DNA of 64,000 nucleotides from Lacrimispora algidixylanolytica (GTDB lineage: Bacteria > Bacillota > Clostridia > Lachnospirales > Lachnospiraceae): the NCBI RefSeq assembly GCF_003609635.1, contig NZ_MCIA01000001.1, positions 222,906 to 286,905 on the forward strand. The letters are read 5' to 3'. The translations under genes were made by a program, and so were the position numbers. Positions 32,194 to 41,168 of the stretch are shown piece by piece. The notes beneath the pieces were generated by a model that saw only the letters and a program-made list of their open reading frames with translations, had not been told where the DNA came from and made no database searches. Numbering within the stretch: position 1 is the first letter of the stretch; each line of letters starts with the position of its first letter.

Positions 32194-33697
32194 TGTTGTC
32201 CTCCTGGTTTCTCAAAGTAGCCGCAGCCATAATACGTTCCTGTGATACCTCTTCAATGGGGATCTCTCCGGTGATGCGCCCTTCGCACATAACCAGAACC
32301 CTGTCACTCATTCTAAGAATCTCTGTCATCTCCGATGATATCATGATGATGGATTTCCCTTGCTTGACAAGCTCATTCATTAGATGGTAGATCTCACTTT
32401 TCGCTCCTACGTCGATTCCCCTGGTAGGTTCATCAAAGATTAAAATATCACAGTTTCGAATCAGCCATTTGGCAATAACCACCTTCTGCTGGTTACCTCC
32501 TGACAGATTCACTACAAGCTGGTCTACGGAAGGAGTTTTCGTCTTCAAAAGCTTCACATAACTTTCTGCTTCCTTGCGTTCCTTTTGTCTGTCAATGAAA
32601 ACACCCTTCATAAATAAGGACAAGGCTGACATGGTGGAGTTTTCTGCTACGGATTTTGCAACCACGAGGCCAAATCGTTTTCGGTCCTCTGAAAGGTATC
32701 CAATTCCATGAGATACTGCATCCTCTGTGGTTTTAATCTCCACCTGTTCTCCATTGATGTAGATGGTCCCCTCATCTTTTTTATCTGCTCCAAAGATGGC
32801 TCTGGCTAGCTCCGTTCTGCCTGCTCCCATGAGTCCGGAAAATCCCAGGATCTCACCTTTTCTAAGTTCAAAGCTTACATCCTTTACCATCTTCCCAGCG
32901 CTTAGATGCTCTACCTTTAATACGACTGGCGCATTCTCTGGCACGCTGCTAGTCTGCTTTGGATCTTCATAAATAACACGGCCCACCATCATATTGATGA
33001 TGTCATCCTTTGTGCTGTCTTTTGTAATCATGGTTCCAACGTAGGTTCCATCTCGCATGACCGTTACCCGGTCTGTGATTACCTTTATTTCATCCATTCG
33101 GTGGGAGATATAGACGATTCCCATTCCCTTGGACTTAAGATCTCTTATAATCTTAAAAAGTTCCTCAATCTCTGACTCCGTCAGTGCGGCTGAAGGCTCA
33201 TCAAATACCATCAGTTTGGCTTCTCTTGATATGGCTTTTGCAATCTCACACATTTGCTGCCGTCCTACGGTTAAGTTCCCCATAGTTTCAGACGGGTCAA
33301 TATCAATGTTTAACCGGTCAAATAACTTTCTTGCCTCTTTATTCATCATGGAGTCGCTGATAAATCCACTCTTCATCATTTCTCGGCCGATAAAAATATT
33401 TTGTGCCACGGTCAAGTGGTTCATCATGTTCAGTTCCTGATGTACGATGGCGATTCCTGCATCCTGTGCTTCTTTTGGGGAAGTAAATTCCACTCCCTTA
33501 CCTTCAAATTCAATGGTTCCAGAGTCCTTTAGGTAGATACCCGTAAGGATTTTCATAAGGGTTGATTTACCGGCGCCGTTTTCTCCCATAAGTGCATGGA
33601 CCTCGCCCCCAATGACATCCAGATCCACGTGGTCCAAAGCATGTACACCTGGAAAGGACTTATCAATCCCCTTCATTCTCAGCATAACACTGCCCAC
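32174..33697 (-). CDS. RbsA-type sugar ABC transporter ATPase (two NBDs)
   Basis: A 507-aa protein with two fused nucleotide-binding domains. The first has Walker A GENGAGKSTLMK near 37, signature LTVGRQQM and Walker B LMVFDEPSAALT. The second has the degenerate Walker A GLMGAGRTELARAIFG near 290, intact signature LSGGNQQKVVIAKWL and Walker B ILIFDEPTRGIDVG, the standard asymmetry of this family. The start is GTG 33697 with GGAG nine bases upstream; ATG 33685 is an alternative. It is the first gene of the transporter operon, about 125 bases after the sensor gene. Confidence 0.92.
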   Translation of the reverse strand: MGSVMLRMKGIDKSFPGVHALDHVDLDVIGGEVHALMGENGAGKSTLMKILTGIYLKDSGTIEFEGKGVEFTSPKEAQDAGIAIVHQELNMMNHLTVAQNIFIGREMMKSGFISDSMMNKEARKLFDRLNIDIDPSETMGNLTVGRQQMCEIAKAISREAKLMVFDEPSAALTESEIEELFKIIRDLKSKGMGIVYISHRMDEIKVITDRVTVMRDGTYVGTMITKDSTKDDIINMMVGRVIYEDPKQTSSVPENAPVVLKVEHLSAGKMVKDVSFELRKGEILGFSGLMGAGRTELARAIFGADKKDEGTIYINGEQVEIKTTEDAVSHGIGYLSEDRKRFGLVVAKSVAENSTMSALSLFMKGVFIDRQKERKEAESYVKLLKTKTPSVDQLVVNLSGGNQQKVVIAKWLIRNCDILIFDEPTRGIDVGAKSEIYHLMNELVKQGKSIIMISSEMTEILRMSDRVLVMCEGRITGEIPIEEVSQERIMAAATLRNQEDNNGKTKK

Positions 33698-33821
33698 ATT
33701 CTCACTCTCCGCTTCTTTTTAGATTGAGCAACATTTCCTGCTCTGTTGATACCATTATATAACCTAGAAACGCAAGGTAATATAGAGTATCTTACAAAAA
33801 AAGAAGAGGATTTTACTTTCT

Positions 33822-34796
33822 TTAAAATGGGAACAAAAGCTTTTGGTTTTCGTCGGTGTAGATATTGTCTAAGGTGATGACTTCCGTGTCGCAGTATATA
33901 TTTTTCTCCATTTTATTTCCCCTTACAGACTCCACTGCCGTCTGGATTCCAAGATAGCCCATGTTAAAGGGTTTCTGGACGATGAGGGTGTCAATGATTC
34001 CTTCTTCTAAATACTGGATTCCTTCAATATCATTATCAAATCCCACGATATTGACTTCACGGTTTAGGTTCATCTCTTTAATGGCTCTTGCCACCCCTAC
34101 GGTGGAATAAAGGTTTAGTCCTGCAATTAGGTTGATGTCTGGATGGTCTCTCATCAGCTCCTTTGTCTTATCATAGGCTTGTCTGTAGTCAGAGTTGCTA
34201 TAAAGAACTGCTTCAATCCGATCCTCATAATCACCAAGCCCCTCCCTTAGCCCAGCTTCCCGTTCCATGGCGGTGGAAGAGCCTTTTACATGAGATACGA
34301 TTGCTATTTTTGAGTCCTTGTTCACATAATCCCGCATTTTCTTTCCCATTTGCAGACCAGCATTCCGGTTGTTTGTTCCGATATACGTTTCTTCCAGATC
34401 TTCATCAATCTTTGAATCAATTAAAATCAGCTTAATTCCGGCCTCTTTTATCTTCCTTACGGTATCCGTCATCTCTGAATACTGTATGGGGGCGAGGGCA
34501 ATCACATCCGGTTTCATCTTCACTGCTTCTTCAATGTATTGCTTCTGCATCTGGTAATCATTTTCTTCCTCAGGGGCAAGAATGGTCAAATTGGCCTGAT
34601 ATTCTTTCCCTGCACTTTTGGCACCGGATATCATGGACATCCAAAAGTCATTTGTCTTATCCTGAACCTTTGGTATGAATACGATTTTAACGGTTTTCTT
34701 CTGATTAAATTCTTCTAGCTGAAACACCATGGAAAGGAAAACAACCGCTAATAAAAAGAATGTCAGAAGCAATAACCCATTTTTATGTCTCTTCAT
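33822..34796 (-). CDS. Membrane-anchored sugar-binding protein, sensor partner of the kinase
   Basis: A 324-aa periplasmic-binding-protein-like protein. An uncleaved membrane anchor (GLLLLTFFLLAVVFLSMVFQL near 7-27) with no lipobox Cys is followed by a Peripla_BP_4 domain: VKIVFIPKVQDKTNDFWMSM, VIALAPIQYSEM and VNIVGFDNDIEGI. The gene overlaps the histidine kinase gene by 14 bases. By analogy with XylFII-LytS of clostridia, it probably binds the sugar outside the cell and passes the signal to the kinase. It is a separate paralogue of the transport binding protein at 30008-31153, so sensing and uptake are divided between two proteins. Confidence 0.82.
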   Translation of the reverse strand: MKRHKNGLLLLTFFLLAVVFLSMVFQLEEFNQKKTVKIVFIPKVQDKTNDFWMSMISGAKSAGKEYQANLTILAPEEENDYQMQKQYIEEAVKMKPDVIALAPIQYSEMTDTVRKIKEAGIKLILIDSKIDEDLEETYIGTNNRNAGLQMGKKMRDYVNKDSKIAIVSHVKGSSTAMEREAGLREGLGDYEDRIEAVLYSNSDYRQAYDKTKELMRDHPDINLIAGLNLYSTVGVARAIKEMNLNREVNIVGFDNDIEGIQYLEEGIIDTLIVQKPFNMGYLGIQTAVESVRGNKMEKNIYCDTEVITLDNIYTDENQKLLFPF

Positions 34797-36555
34797 CCGT
34801 GTCCTCCATACGTTTGTAAGGAATGATGACTTTGACCACCGTCCCTACTCCTTCTTCACTCTCCACAATCAGTCCATAGTCCGGCCCATAATGCATCTTA
34901 AGGCGGTCTTCGATATTCTTCATCCCCACTCCGTTATGCCGTTTGTCCGAGGTTTTCTTCTGAAATATGGTAGAAAGGGCTTCCTTTGTCATTCCTATCC
35001 CATCATCCTTGATTGTAAGAATCACGCGGTCTCCCTGACGGCATCCGGTAATTATGATGTTACCCTGCTCTGTCTTATATTTTAGCCCGTGATACAGGGC
35101 ATTTTCCACCAGGGGTTGGAGCACCAGTTTTACAATGGCACACTCCATAACGTCTTCATCCACCTGGATGTCAAAGGCCACCTTGTCTTTATACCTCATC
35201 TGTTGAATCAACAAGTAATTTCTTGTGTACTCAAGCTCCTGCCAGATGGTAACGTAAATCTTGGAATTTCCAATGGCCTGACGGAAGAACCTGGCAAGGA
35301 CGGAGGTCATCTTGATGGCCTGGCTTGAGTCTTCGGTCTCAATAAGCCAGATAATCGAATCCAAGGTGTTATAAAGAAAATGCGGATTGATCTGGGACTG
35401 GAGAGCCTTTAGCTCACTTTTACGTTTCTCCGCCTGTTCCTTCCGGTTATTCTTTAACAGCTCATCAATGCGTTTGGTCATCCGGTTAAAGGACCGGGTG
35501 AGGCTTGAAATCTCATTTTCTCCGCCGGTATCGATATAGACTTGTTCAAACTTTCCTTCTTGTACTTCATTCATAGCTGCCTGTAGCTGCTTAATTGGCT
35601 TTGTAATCTTGGCTGAGAGTAAAACAGCAAGAATACTGGCAAATAGAATGAGAATCGAGGCTGTCCCAATGTACATGGCTCTTACCGCTTTCTCATCCCC
35701 TGCCAGCTCTGAGGTGTATACCACTCCCACAATGGTCCAGCCTGTTTTGTCTGAATGAAAGGGGGTATAGATTTTATTTTCACCCTTTTCATCGGTATAG
35801 GTAAGGCTTGACCTGACGTTTGATACTTCTTTCAGAAGCTCTTTTTTCACTCCGCTTAAGATTAACTGCTGTTGGGGATGATATACGATCTCACCTTTTC
35901 GGTCAATGATATAGACATACCCCTTGTTTCCCAGACTGATGGACTCACATAGGTTGTTGATGACATCATAATTTAGATCAATGACCAAAAGCCCCTCCAC
36001 CTTCCCAGTCTCAGGGTTTGTGATTCCTCTGCTTAAGGTTACCACCCATTTATAATCGTTACTCACCAGGTTCTGGACGTGAGAAGAGGAGATCAATATC
36101 TTGCTCCCCTCCTTTTTGGCATCTACATACCACTCCTTTTTAGCCAGTCTGGACCTTAAGTTTAAGGCGTCCGTTCCATTGTTAATAAAGTACCTTCCGT
36201 TATCCCCTAATACCGCAATGTTATAAATATCCTTTCTGGCATGAAGAATGGTCTGAAACGCTTCCTTTAGATCGCTTCCCGTCTCCTTTGTATTCGGTTC
36301 AAATAAGTAGCTGGTCATATCCCGGTTGCTCATAATCACCTGAGAGATATTTTCCATATAGTTAATATAGTTTTCAATGTTAAAGTTCACCTGTTCAATG
36401 AGAAGCTTGCTGTTCTTTTCTGAATTCTCCATGAGATTCTTTTTTGTATATCGAATGGAGAAGAACATAAAAACCGTTACGGTAAGTAGAACCAACAAAG
36501 AAAAGTATATGATCATACTGGTCCTTATGCTTTTAAATCCGATTCTGCTTTTCAT
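34783..36555 (-). CDS. YesM-type sensor histidine kinase
   Basis: A 590-aa kinase. Membrane segments lie near 12-34 and 295-316, enclosing a large dCache-like extracellular domain. HAMP (AKITKPIKQLQAAM onward) follows, then a His_kinase domain with the phosphoacceptor in LQSQINPHFLYNTLDS, and HATPase_c with NALYHGLKYK, DDGIGM and GVGMKNIEDRL. This is the LytS/YesM class found with AraC-type YesN regulators in Firmicutes sugar loci. The gene overlaps both neighbours, the regulator upstream and the binding-protein sensor downstream. Having both a Cache domain and a binding-protein partner suggests two inputs. Confidence 0.93.
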   Translation of the reverse strand: MKSRIGFKSIRTSMIIYFSLLVLLTVTVFMFFSIRYTKKNLMENSEKNSKLLIEQVNFNIENYINYMENISQVIMSNRDMTSYLFEPNTKETGSDLKEAFQTILHARKDIYNIAVLGDNGRYFINNGTDALNLRSRLAKKEWYVDAKKEGSKILISSSHVQNLVSNDYKWVVTLSRGITNPETGKVEGLLVIDLNYDVINNLCESISLGNKGYVYIIDRKGEIVYHPQQQLILSGVKKELLKEVSNVRSSLTYTDEKGENKIYTPFHSDKTGWTIVGVVYTSELAGDEKAVRAMYIGTASILILFASILAVLLSAKITKPIKQLQAAMNEVQEGKFEQVYIDTGGENEISSLTRSFNRMTKRIDELLKNNRKEQAEKRKSELKALQSQINPHFLYNTLDSIIWLIETEDSSQAIKMTSVLARFFRQAIGNSKIYVTIWQELEYTRNYLLIQQMRYKDKVAFDIQVDEDVMECAIVKLVLQPLVENALYHGLKYKTEQGNIIITGCRQGDRVILTIKDDGIGMTKEALSTIFQKKTSDKRHNGVGMKNIEDRLKMHYGPDYGLIVESEEGVGTVVKVIIPYKRMEDTDEET

Positions 36556-38137
36556 AGGTCCCTTTCCGGCTTATCAAGGTTCTTGCGTATTCCCGGGGTG
36601 TCATTTTCGTGGTTCTCTTAAAGATAGCACTGAAATAATTGGCATCGTTGTATCCGCATTTTTCTGCTATCTCATAGGTCTTTAAGGAGGTATTCTCTAG
36701 TAGTTCTATTGCCTTTTCCATCCGCCGTTTGGTCAACGCCTCTACAAAGGTCATTCCCGTGTAGTTTTTAAAAGCAGAGCTGAAATAGCTGACGCTGATG
36801 GCCAGCTTTTCGCATATTTCCTGCAAGGAAAGATCACAGTCTGCGTAATGGCTGTTGATGTATTCTAAGGCTGCCATTGCCTGATGGTCTCCATAATTGC
36901 CACGATTGCTGTTCATCATATCTACCGCCATCTCAAAAAACTCCAAGACCTTTTTCTCCATTTCAGAGATATAAGTACAGCCAAAAAGTCCGGAGATAAT
37001 TTCCTGTTCCTTTAAAAAGAAGGCGTCGTCTACGATATTCAACCGTTCAAAGAAGTTCATCACCGCAAGGATCAGGCTCTGATATAAGACCACAACTTTA
37101 TTCTTTGCAATCCACCTCTCCACACATTCCTCACGAATCCCGCAGACTTCCTTCATCACTTCTTCTGATAAGTTACTTCTCACCGCCAGCACGATCCGCT
37201 TTTCCCGATCATTTTCACAGATCATCCCCTGGGCACTCAGTTTGTATTTTTGGTACTTGTCCCATTCATAGATTCCCTTATCCCGTTCCAGGTAAAGATA
37301 TTCCTTTAACTCCATGGCCTTTTCATAGGAAAATCCCATACCTCCTAAGTGGAATACACAGGTTCCGATTAAGGAAAACACCTGAATGTTTAACTCTCTT
37401 TCACTGCTTTTTGCTGCCGCTTCGCAGATGTGCGACATATCTTTTTTTAGCTGGGAGCTGTTTTTCTTTTTCACGTAAAGAATGATGTTATTATCGTCAC
37501 CCTCAAAGGCAAGCACATCCTCTCCTGCTTCTCTATTTATGAGGGAAGACATCTGGGCAAGCTCTCTTTTTTCTAACCCTACTCTAGGATAAAGCAGGGC
37601 GGTGCAGTAACACTCCCCTTGAAAATCAATGTGAAATTCTTTTAGCTTTTCTTCAATCTCCTCTTCCTGGAACTTTCCTTTCGATAGCTGAAGGAGAAAC
37701 TGGTTTTTTAACAAGGGAAAGCTGCCCTCATAATACGTTCTCACCTGGAGATTGGCCTCTTCACTATCCAGCGTTTTCTTTGCTTCTTCTAATTTTTCAA
37801 TTAACTCCACTGCGGTAACTGGCTTTAATACATAAGAAAGAACACGGTATTCCACCGCCTTCTTTGCATACTCAAATTCATCGTAGCCAGTAATAATCAC
37901 TACTTTTGTTCTTTTCTCATTCTCATAAAGATATTTTGCAAGCTCCAGGCCATCTACGTACGGCATACAGATATCAGTCAGCACAAGGTCTACCGGCTGC
38001 TTCTCCATAAATTCGATGGCTTCCTTACCATTTTCACAAGTCCCCCTTAATTCGTACCCCAAAGATTCCCACGGTATTCTTTGAGAAATTCGTTCCCTGA
38101 TCAGAATCTCATCATCTACCAACAATACCTTATACAT
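36533..38137 (-). CDS. YesN-type response regulator (receiver plus AraC HTH)
   Basis: A 534-aa regulator. The receiver domain has LLVDDEILIRERI near 4-16, phosphoacceptor Asp in LVLTDICMPYVDG near 55, and VLKPV near 105. A long middle region of about 280 residues is typical of YesN. The AraC-type double helix-turn-helix at the C-terminus has LSLQEICEKLAISVSYFSSAFKNYTGM and YEIAEKCGYNDANYFSAIFKR. ATG 38137 has GAGGAGAG upstream; the frame is open to 38212 without support. It probably activates the adjacent ABC transporter operon and perhaps the catabolic genes. Confidence 0.93.
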   Translation of the reverse strand: MYKVLLVDDEILIRERISQRIPWESLGYELRGTCENGKEAIEFMEKQPVDLVLTDICMPYVDGLELAKYLYENEKRTKVVIITGYDEFEYAKKAVEYRVLSYVLKPVTAVELIEKLEEAKKTLDSEEANLQVRTYYEGSFPLLKNQFLLQLSKGKFQEEEIEEKLKEFHIDFQGECYCTALLYPRVGLEKRELAQMSSLINREAGEDVLAFEGDDNNIILYVKKKNSSQLKKDMSHICEAAAKSSERELNIQVFSLIGTCVFHLGGMGFSYEKAMELKEYLYLERDKGIYEWDKYQKYKLSAQGMICENDREKRIVLAVRSNLSEEVMKEVCGIREECVERWIAKNKVVVLYQSLILAVMNFFERLNIVDDAFFLKEQEIISGLFGCTYISEMEKKVLEFFEMAVDMMNSNRGNYGDHQAMAALEYINSHYADCDLSLQEICEKLAISVSYFSSAFKNYTGMTFVEALTKRRMEKAIELLENTSLKTYEIAEKCGYNDANYFSAIFKRTTKMTPREYARTLISRKGTYEKQNRI

Positions 38138-38251
38138 AACTCTCTCCTCTAACTCAATGAATCCAACTGGTCTGGTTTGCTTTGCATGATTTATTTTGTG
38201 CACTTTATACAATTATACACAGTTATCAGAAAAGAAAATAGTATTTATTTC

Positions 38252-38291
38252 AAAATCCCTGAAGTTACCAAGGGCGCGCTTCAGGGATTTT
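38252..38291 (-). terminator. Terminator between aldo/keto reductase and regulator genes
   Basis: AAAATCCCTGAAG (38252-38264) and CTTCAGGGATTTT (38279-38291) form a perfect 13-bp stem, with A/T-rich tails on both sides. It separates the catabolic operon from the sensor operon. Confidence 0.85.
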
Positions 38292-38311
38292 GATTTTTCT
38301 TATGTGTTTTG

Positions 38312-39319
38312 TTATTTTACGATAACTCCATCTTCATCCCACAGATCATGCCAGTCATTTGCACCTTCCCATAAGAACACCTGTCCTTTTACCAGACGGT
38401 TATTTCTCTCTAAGGTTGCGATACGGCTCATCTCTTCTTCTGTCAGTGGGTCTTCTGTAAATGACCTTAAATTGCTCACGTATTCCACCTCATGAATGGA
38501 AAATGGAATTGGGATCTGACCTCTCTGGTGCGCCCATTTTAATGCTACGACTGCTGGGTGAATTCCATGAGCTGCAGCGATTTCCTTCATCTCTGGTGTC
38601 TGTAAATCTGCCACATCTTCAGGACACATATCACGTTCTGGTCTCTGAGGGGAGCCTAATGGCATAAAGCCGATTGGCTGAATCTTGTGGGCAACCAGAT
38701 AATTGAACAGCTCTTTTTGCTGGAAGCAAGGGTGAAGTTCCATCTCGCAGGCAGCTGGCATTACTTTCATGTGGGGAAGAACAGCTTCTAACTTTGGAAT
38801 GGTCATATTGGATATTCCGATGTTGCGAATGAGTCCTTTTTCCACTAATTCCTCGCATCTGCGGTAGGTTTTTAAGAATTCCTCTGGGCTAAATGGCTTG
38901 GAATCTGGATTTCTGGAATCTACATCACAGTTTGGTGCATGGTAGTTAGGGAATGGCCAATGGATAAAGAACATGTCAATGTAATCGCACTGCAAATCAA
39001 CGATACTCTTTTTGCAGGATTCTTCTACTCTCTCATGCATATCATTCCATACCTTAGTCATGATGAATAATTCCTTACGCTCCACTACGCCTTCTGTAAA
39101 TGCCTGACGAAATACTTCTCCGATCTGATCTTCATTTCCATAGCAGGCTGCACAGTCAAACATGCGGTAGCCACAGCGGATTGCTCCTGCAACGGCGCCA
39201 GATACCTCATCTGGAGTGAAACGGTCGGAACCAAAGGTTCCCATACCAACACAAGGAATTTCCTCGCCTGTATATAATGTTACTTTTGGTACCAATGATG
39301 GCTCAATAAATGGTTTCAT
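38312..39319 (-). CDS. Aldo/keto reductase
   Basis: A 335-aa AKR with a TIM-barrel fold. GYRMFDCAACYGNEDQIGEVFRQA near 50-73 holds the catalytic Asp and Tyr, IMTKVWND the Lys, and FFIHWPFP the His. GNIGISN-like RNIGISNMTIPKL and the C-terminal PIPFSIHEVEYVSNL match the NADPH-binding parts. It would reduce an aldose to an alditol, or the reverse. It lies last in the catabolic operon after the epimerase. Together with FucU and the epimerase it could feed a polyol to the kinase and GatD-like dehydrogenase (inference). Confidence 0.9.
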   Translation of the reverse strand: MKPFIEPSLVPKVTLYTGEEIPCVGMGTFGSDRFTPDEVSGAVAGAIRCGYRMFDCAACYGNEDQIGEVFRQAFTEGVVERKELFIMTKVWNDMHERVEESCKKSIVDLQCDYIDMFFIHWPFPNYHAPNCDVDSRNPDSKPFSPEEFLKTYRRCEELVEKGLIRNIGISNMTIPKLEAVLPHMKVMPAACEMELHPCFQQKELFNYLVAHKIQPIGFMPLGSPQRPERDMCPEDVADLQTPEMKEIAAAHGIHPAVVALKWAHQRGQIPIPFSIHEVEYVSNLRSFTEDPLTEEEMSRIATLERNNRLVKGQVFLWEGANDWHDLWDEDGVIVK

Positions 39320-39340
39320 ATTCTGATTCTCCTTCTCTTT

Positions 39341-40222
39341 TTATATAATTGAAATCTTATATTCCAGTTGCTTTTCTTCCCCAGGTTTTAAGATCGTAAC
39401 ATTCCTCTTATGCTCAAACACATCGTCTTCGTCGCTGCAGGTAGAAAGTCCGGTCCATGGTTCCATCGCGATAAAGGGACCGTGATTGGCGGTTGACCAT
39501 AACATCAGATAAGGAAAGTCTTCAAAGGAAAATTCCACGCCCTGTTTTTTATCCTTGTGACTTAAGGTCACCTTCCTAGATTTTATCCGGTCAAATACAA
39601 TGGCATCTTGTTCAAACAGCTCATGTTTTAAGGTCAGACTTCTTTTGTTCCAGGAAAGGGAAGTTCGGGTTTCCATGTCAATAAGTCCTGTCTCTGTGGA
39701 GGGCCAAGGATTTGTTTCTTCTTCCTCTTTTTCAAACCGGACCTCATATTCGTCGTAGGCTTCTCCCGGGTTTAATGGACAGCGAAAGGCTGGATGACCT
39801 CCCAGGAAAAAGGGCATATCTTCTGTCCCTGCATTGCGAACTCTGTAATCAACGGTAATGCTGCTTTTCTTTAGTTGATAGGTTATGGTTAATACAAAGG
39901 GATATGGATACTTGGTAAGCATATCTTCTCCAGAGGTGATGGAAAAGGATATGGTATCGTCAGTGATGGAGGTTAGTTCAAATTCTTCCTTACGGACGAT
40001 TCCATGCCTTGGCATCTGGATCTCTTTCCCGTTTAAAGTGGTGGCCCTGTTATCTCTTAAGCTGCCACAGATGGGGAATAATACCGGTGCCTGACCGCTC
40101 CAGTACTCTTTATCTCCCTGCCATAAGTACTCCAGGCCTTTTTCATTCTTAATGGAGGTAAGTTCTCCTCCCTTTGAGGCAAAGCAAACTGTTAGATTCT
40201 CATTTTTCAACGAATATTCCAT
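39341..40222 (-). CDS. Aldose 1-epimerase family protein
   Basis: A 293-aa galactose-mutarotase-like protein of the YihR/YeaD-type clostridial branch. Its beta-sandwich regions include GGELTSIKNEKGLEYLWQGD, VLFPICGSLRDN, PRHGIVRKEEF (conserved His) and GGHPAFRCPL (second His). It interconverts sugar anomers in the cytosol. The start at ATG 40222 lies one base after the PfkB stop, with GAGGG upstream; the frame is open to 40330 inside pfkB. This is the second mutarotase of the locus besides FucU. Confidence 0.88.
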   Translation of the reverse strand: MEYSLKNENLTVCFASKGGELTSIKNEKGLEYLWQGDKEYWSGQAPVLFPICGSLRDNRATTLNGKEIQMPRHGIVRKEEFELTSITDDTISFSITSGEDMLTKYPYPFVLTITYQLKKSSITVDYRVRNAGTEDMPFFLGGHPAFRCPLNPGEAYDEYEVRFEKEEEETNPWPSTETGLIDMETRTSLSWNKRSLTLKHELFEQDAIVFDRIKSRKVTLSHKDKKQGVEFSFEDFPYLMLWSTANHGPFIAMEPWTGLSTCSDEDDVFEHKRNVTILKPGEEKQLEYKISII

Positions 40223-40223
40223 G

Positions 40224-41159
40224 TTATCCCTCAATTCTTGTGATCTCAATCTCCGGCAGTAGCTTTTCCATATCTTCCATTCGGAAGTATCCAGTTTCTT
40301 CTCGTAACGCAGAAGCGGCAGATATCCCACTGGCCTTTTTTAGAATCTCATCAATGGGGAGATTTTCACTCAGTCCAAGTGCAAATCCAGCAATCATGGA
40401 ATCGCCGCATCCTACGGTATTAACCGCATGGAGCTTTGGCACCCTGGCTCTGTAAACCCCTGATTCACTGACTACAAAGGAACCTTCCCCGCCGAGAGAA
40501 ACCGCTACGATTTCTACCCCTTGGCTATGAATCTTTTTGGCTGCTTCCACCATATCTTCTAACGTGTCACAGCTTTTTCCAGTTAGCATACGAATCTCAT
40601 CCAGATTTGGCTTTATCATGGTAGGACAAGCTTCAATCCCCATCTTAAGAAGATTTCCGCTGGTATCTAAAATCACCTTTTTCCCTGCATCTTTGACCAT
40701 TTTAACCATTTTCTGATAAGCGGTTCCGTCAAGCCCCTTTGGAACACTGCCTGATATGGCAATCACATCGGCTTTTTCTATGAGGGTTTGAAATAACTGA
40801 AGAAATCCTTCAAACTCTTCTTGCTTTACCTCAAAGCCTGGTTCTAGAAATTCGGTCTGAATCTCCTTTTTGCCATCCCATATATTAATACAAGAACGGC
40901 TTTCTGAATCCAAGTGGTAAAATGCACTGGTTATCCCCAAAGGCTTTAAGGCATCCTCAATATACTGGCCTGCATGGCCTCCTACAAATCCGGTTGCAAC
41001 GACCTCTCCACCTGCAATTACGGCTGGTTTTGAGACATTTAAGCCTTTTCCGCCTGGGGTATAGCTACACTTTGCAACCCGGTTGACCTCACCTTCTAGA
41101 AATCCATCCACCACATATCGTTTATCAATAGCGGCATTTAATGTAACGGTCAGTATCAT
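40224..41159 (-). CDS. PfkB-family ketose-phosphate kinase (LacC/FruK-like)
   Basis: A 311-aa ribokinase-superfamily kinase of the 1-phosphofructokinase/tagatose-6-phosphate kinase type. TLNAAIDKRYVVDGF opens the protein, SYTPGGKGLNVSK near 32-44 is the N-terminal signature, and VNTVGCGDSMIAGFALG near 248-264 is the C-terminal one with catalytic Asp. The GCGDS variant is also usual in LacC. It would phosphorylate a ketohexose phosphate to the bisphosphate, which the GatY-like aldolase then splits. It lies between the GatD-like and epimerase genes with spacings of 9 and 1 bases. Confidence 0.88.
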   Translation of the reverse strand: MILTVTLNAAIDKRYVVDGFLEGEVNRVAKCSYTPGGKGLNVSKPAVIAGGEVVATGFVGGHAGQYIEDALKPLGITSAFYHLDSESRSCINIWDGKKEIQTEFLEPGFEVKQEEFEGFLQLFQTLIEKADVIAISGSVPKGLDGTAYQKMVKMVKDAGKKVILDTSGNLLKMGIEACPTMIKPNLDEIRMLTGKSCDTLEDMVEAAKKIHSQGVEIVAVSLGGEGSFVVSESGVYRARVPKLHAVNTVGCGDSMIAGFALGLSENLPIDEILKKASGISAASALREETGYFRMEDMEKLLPEIEITRIEG

Positions 41160-41168
41160 AAGAGCCTC

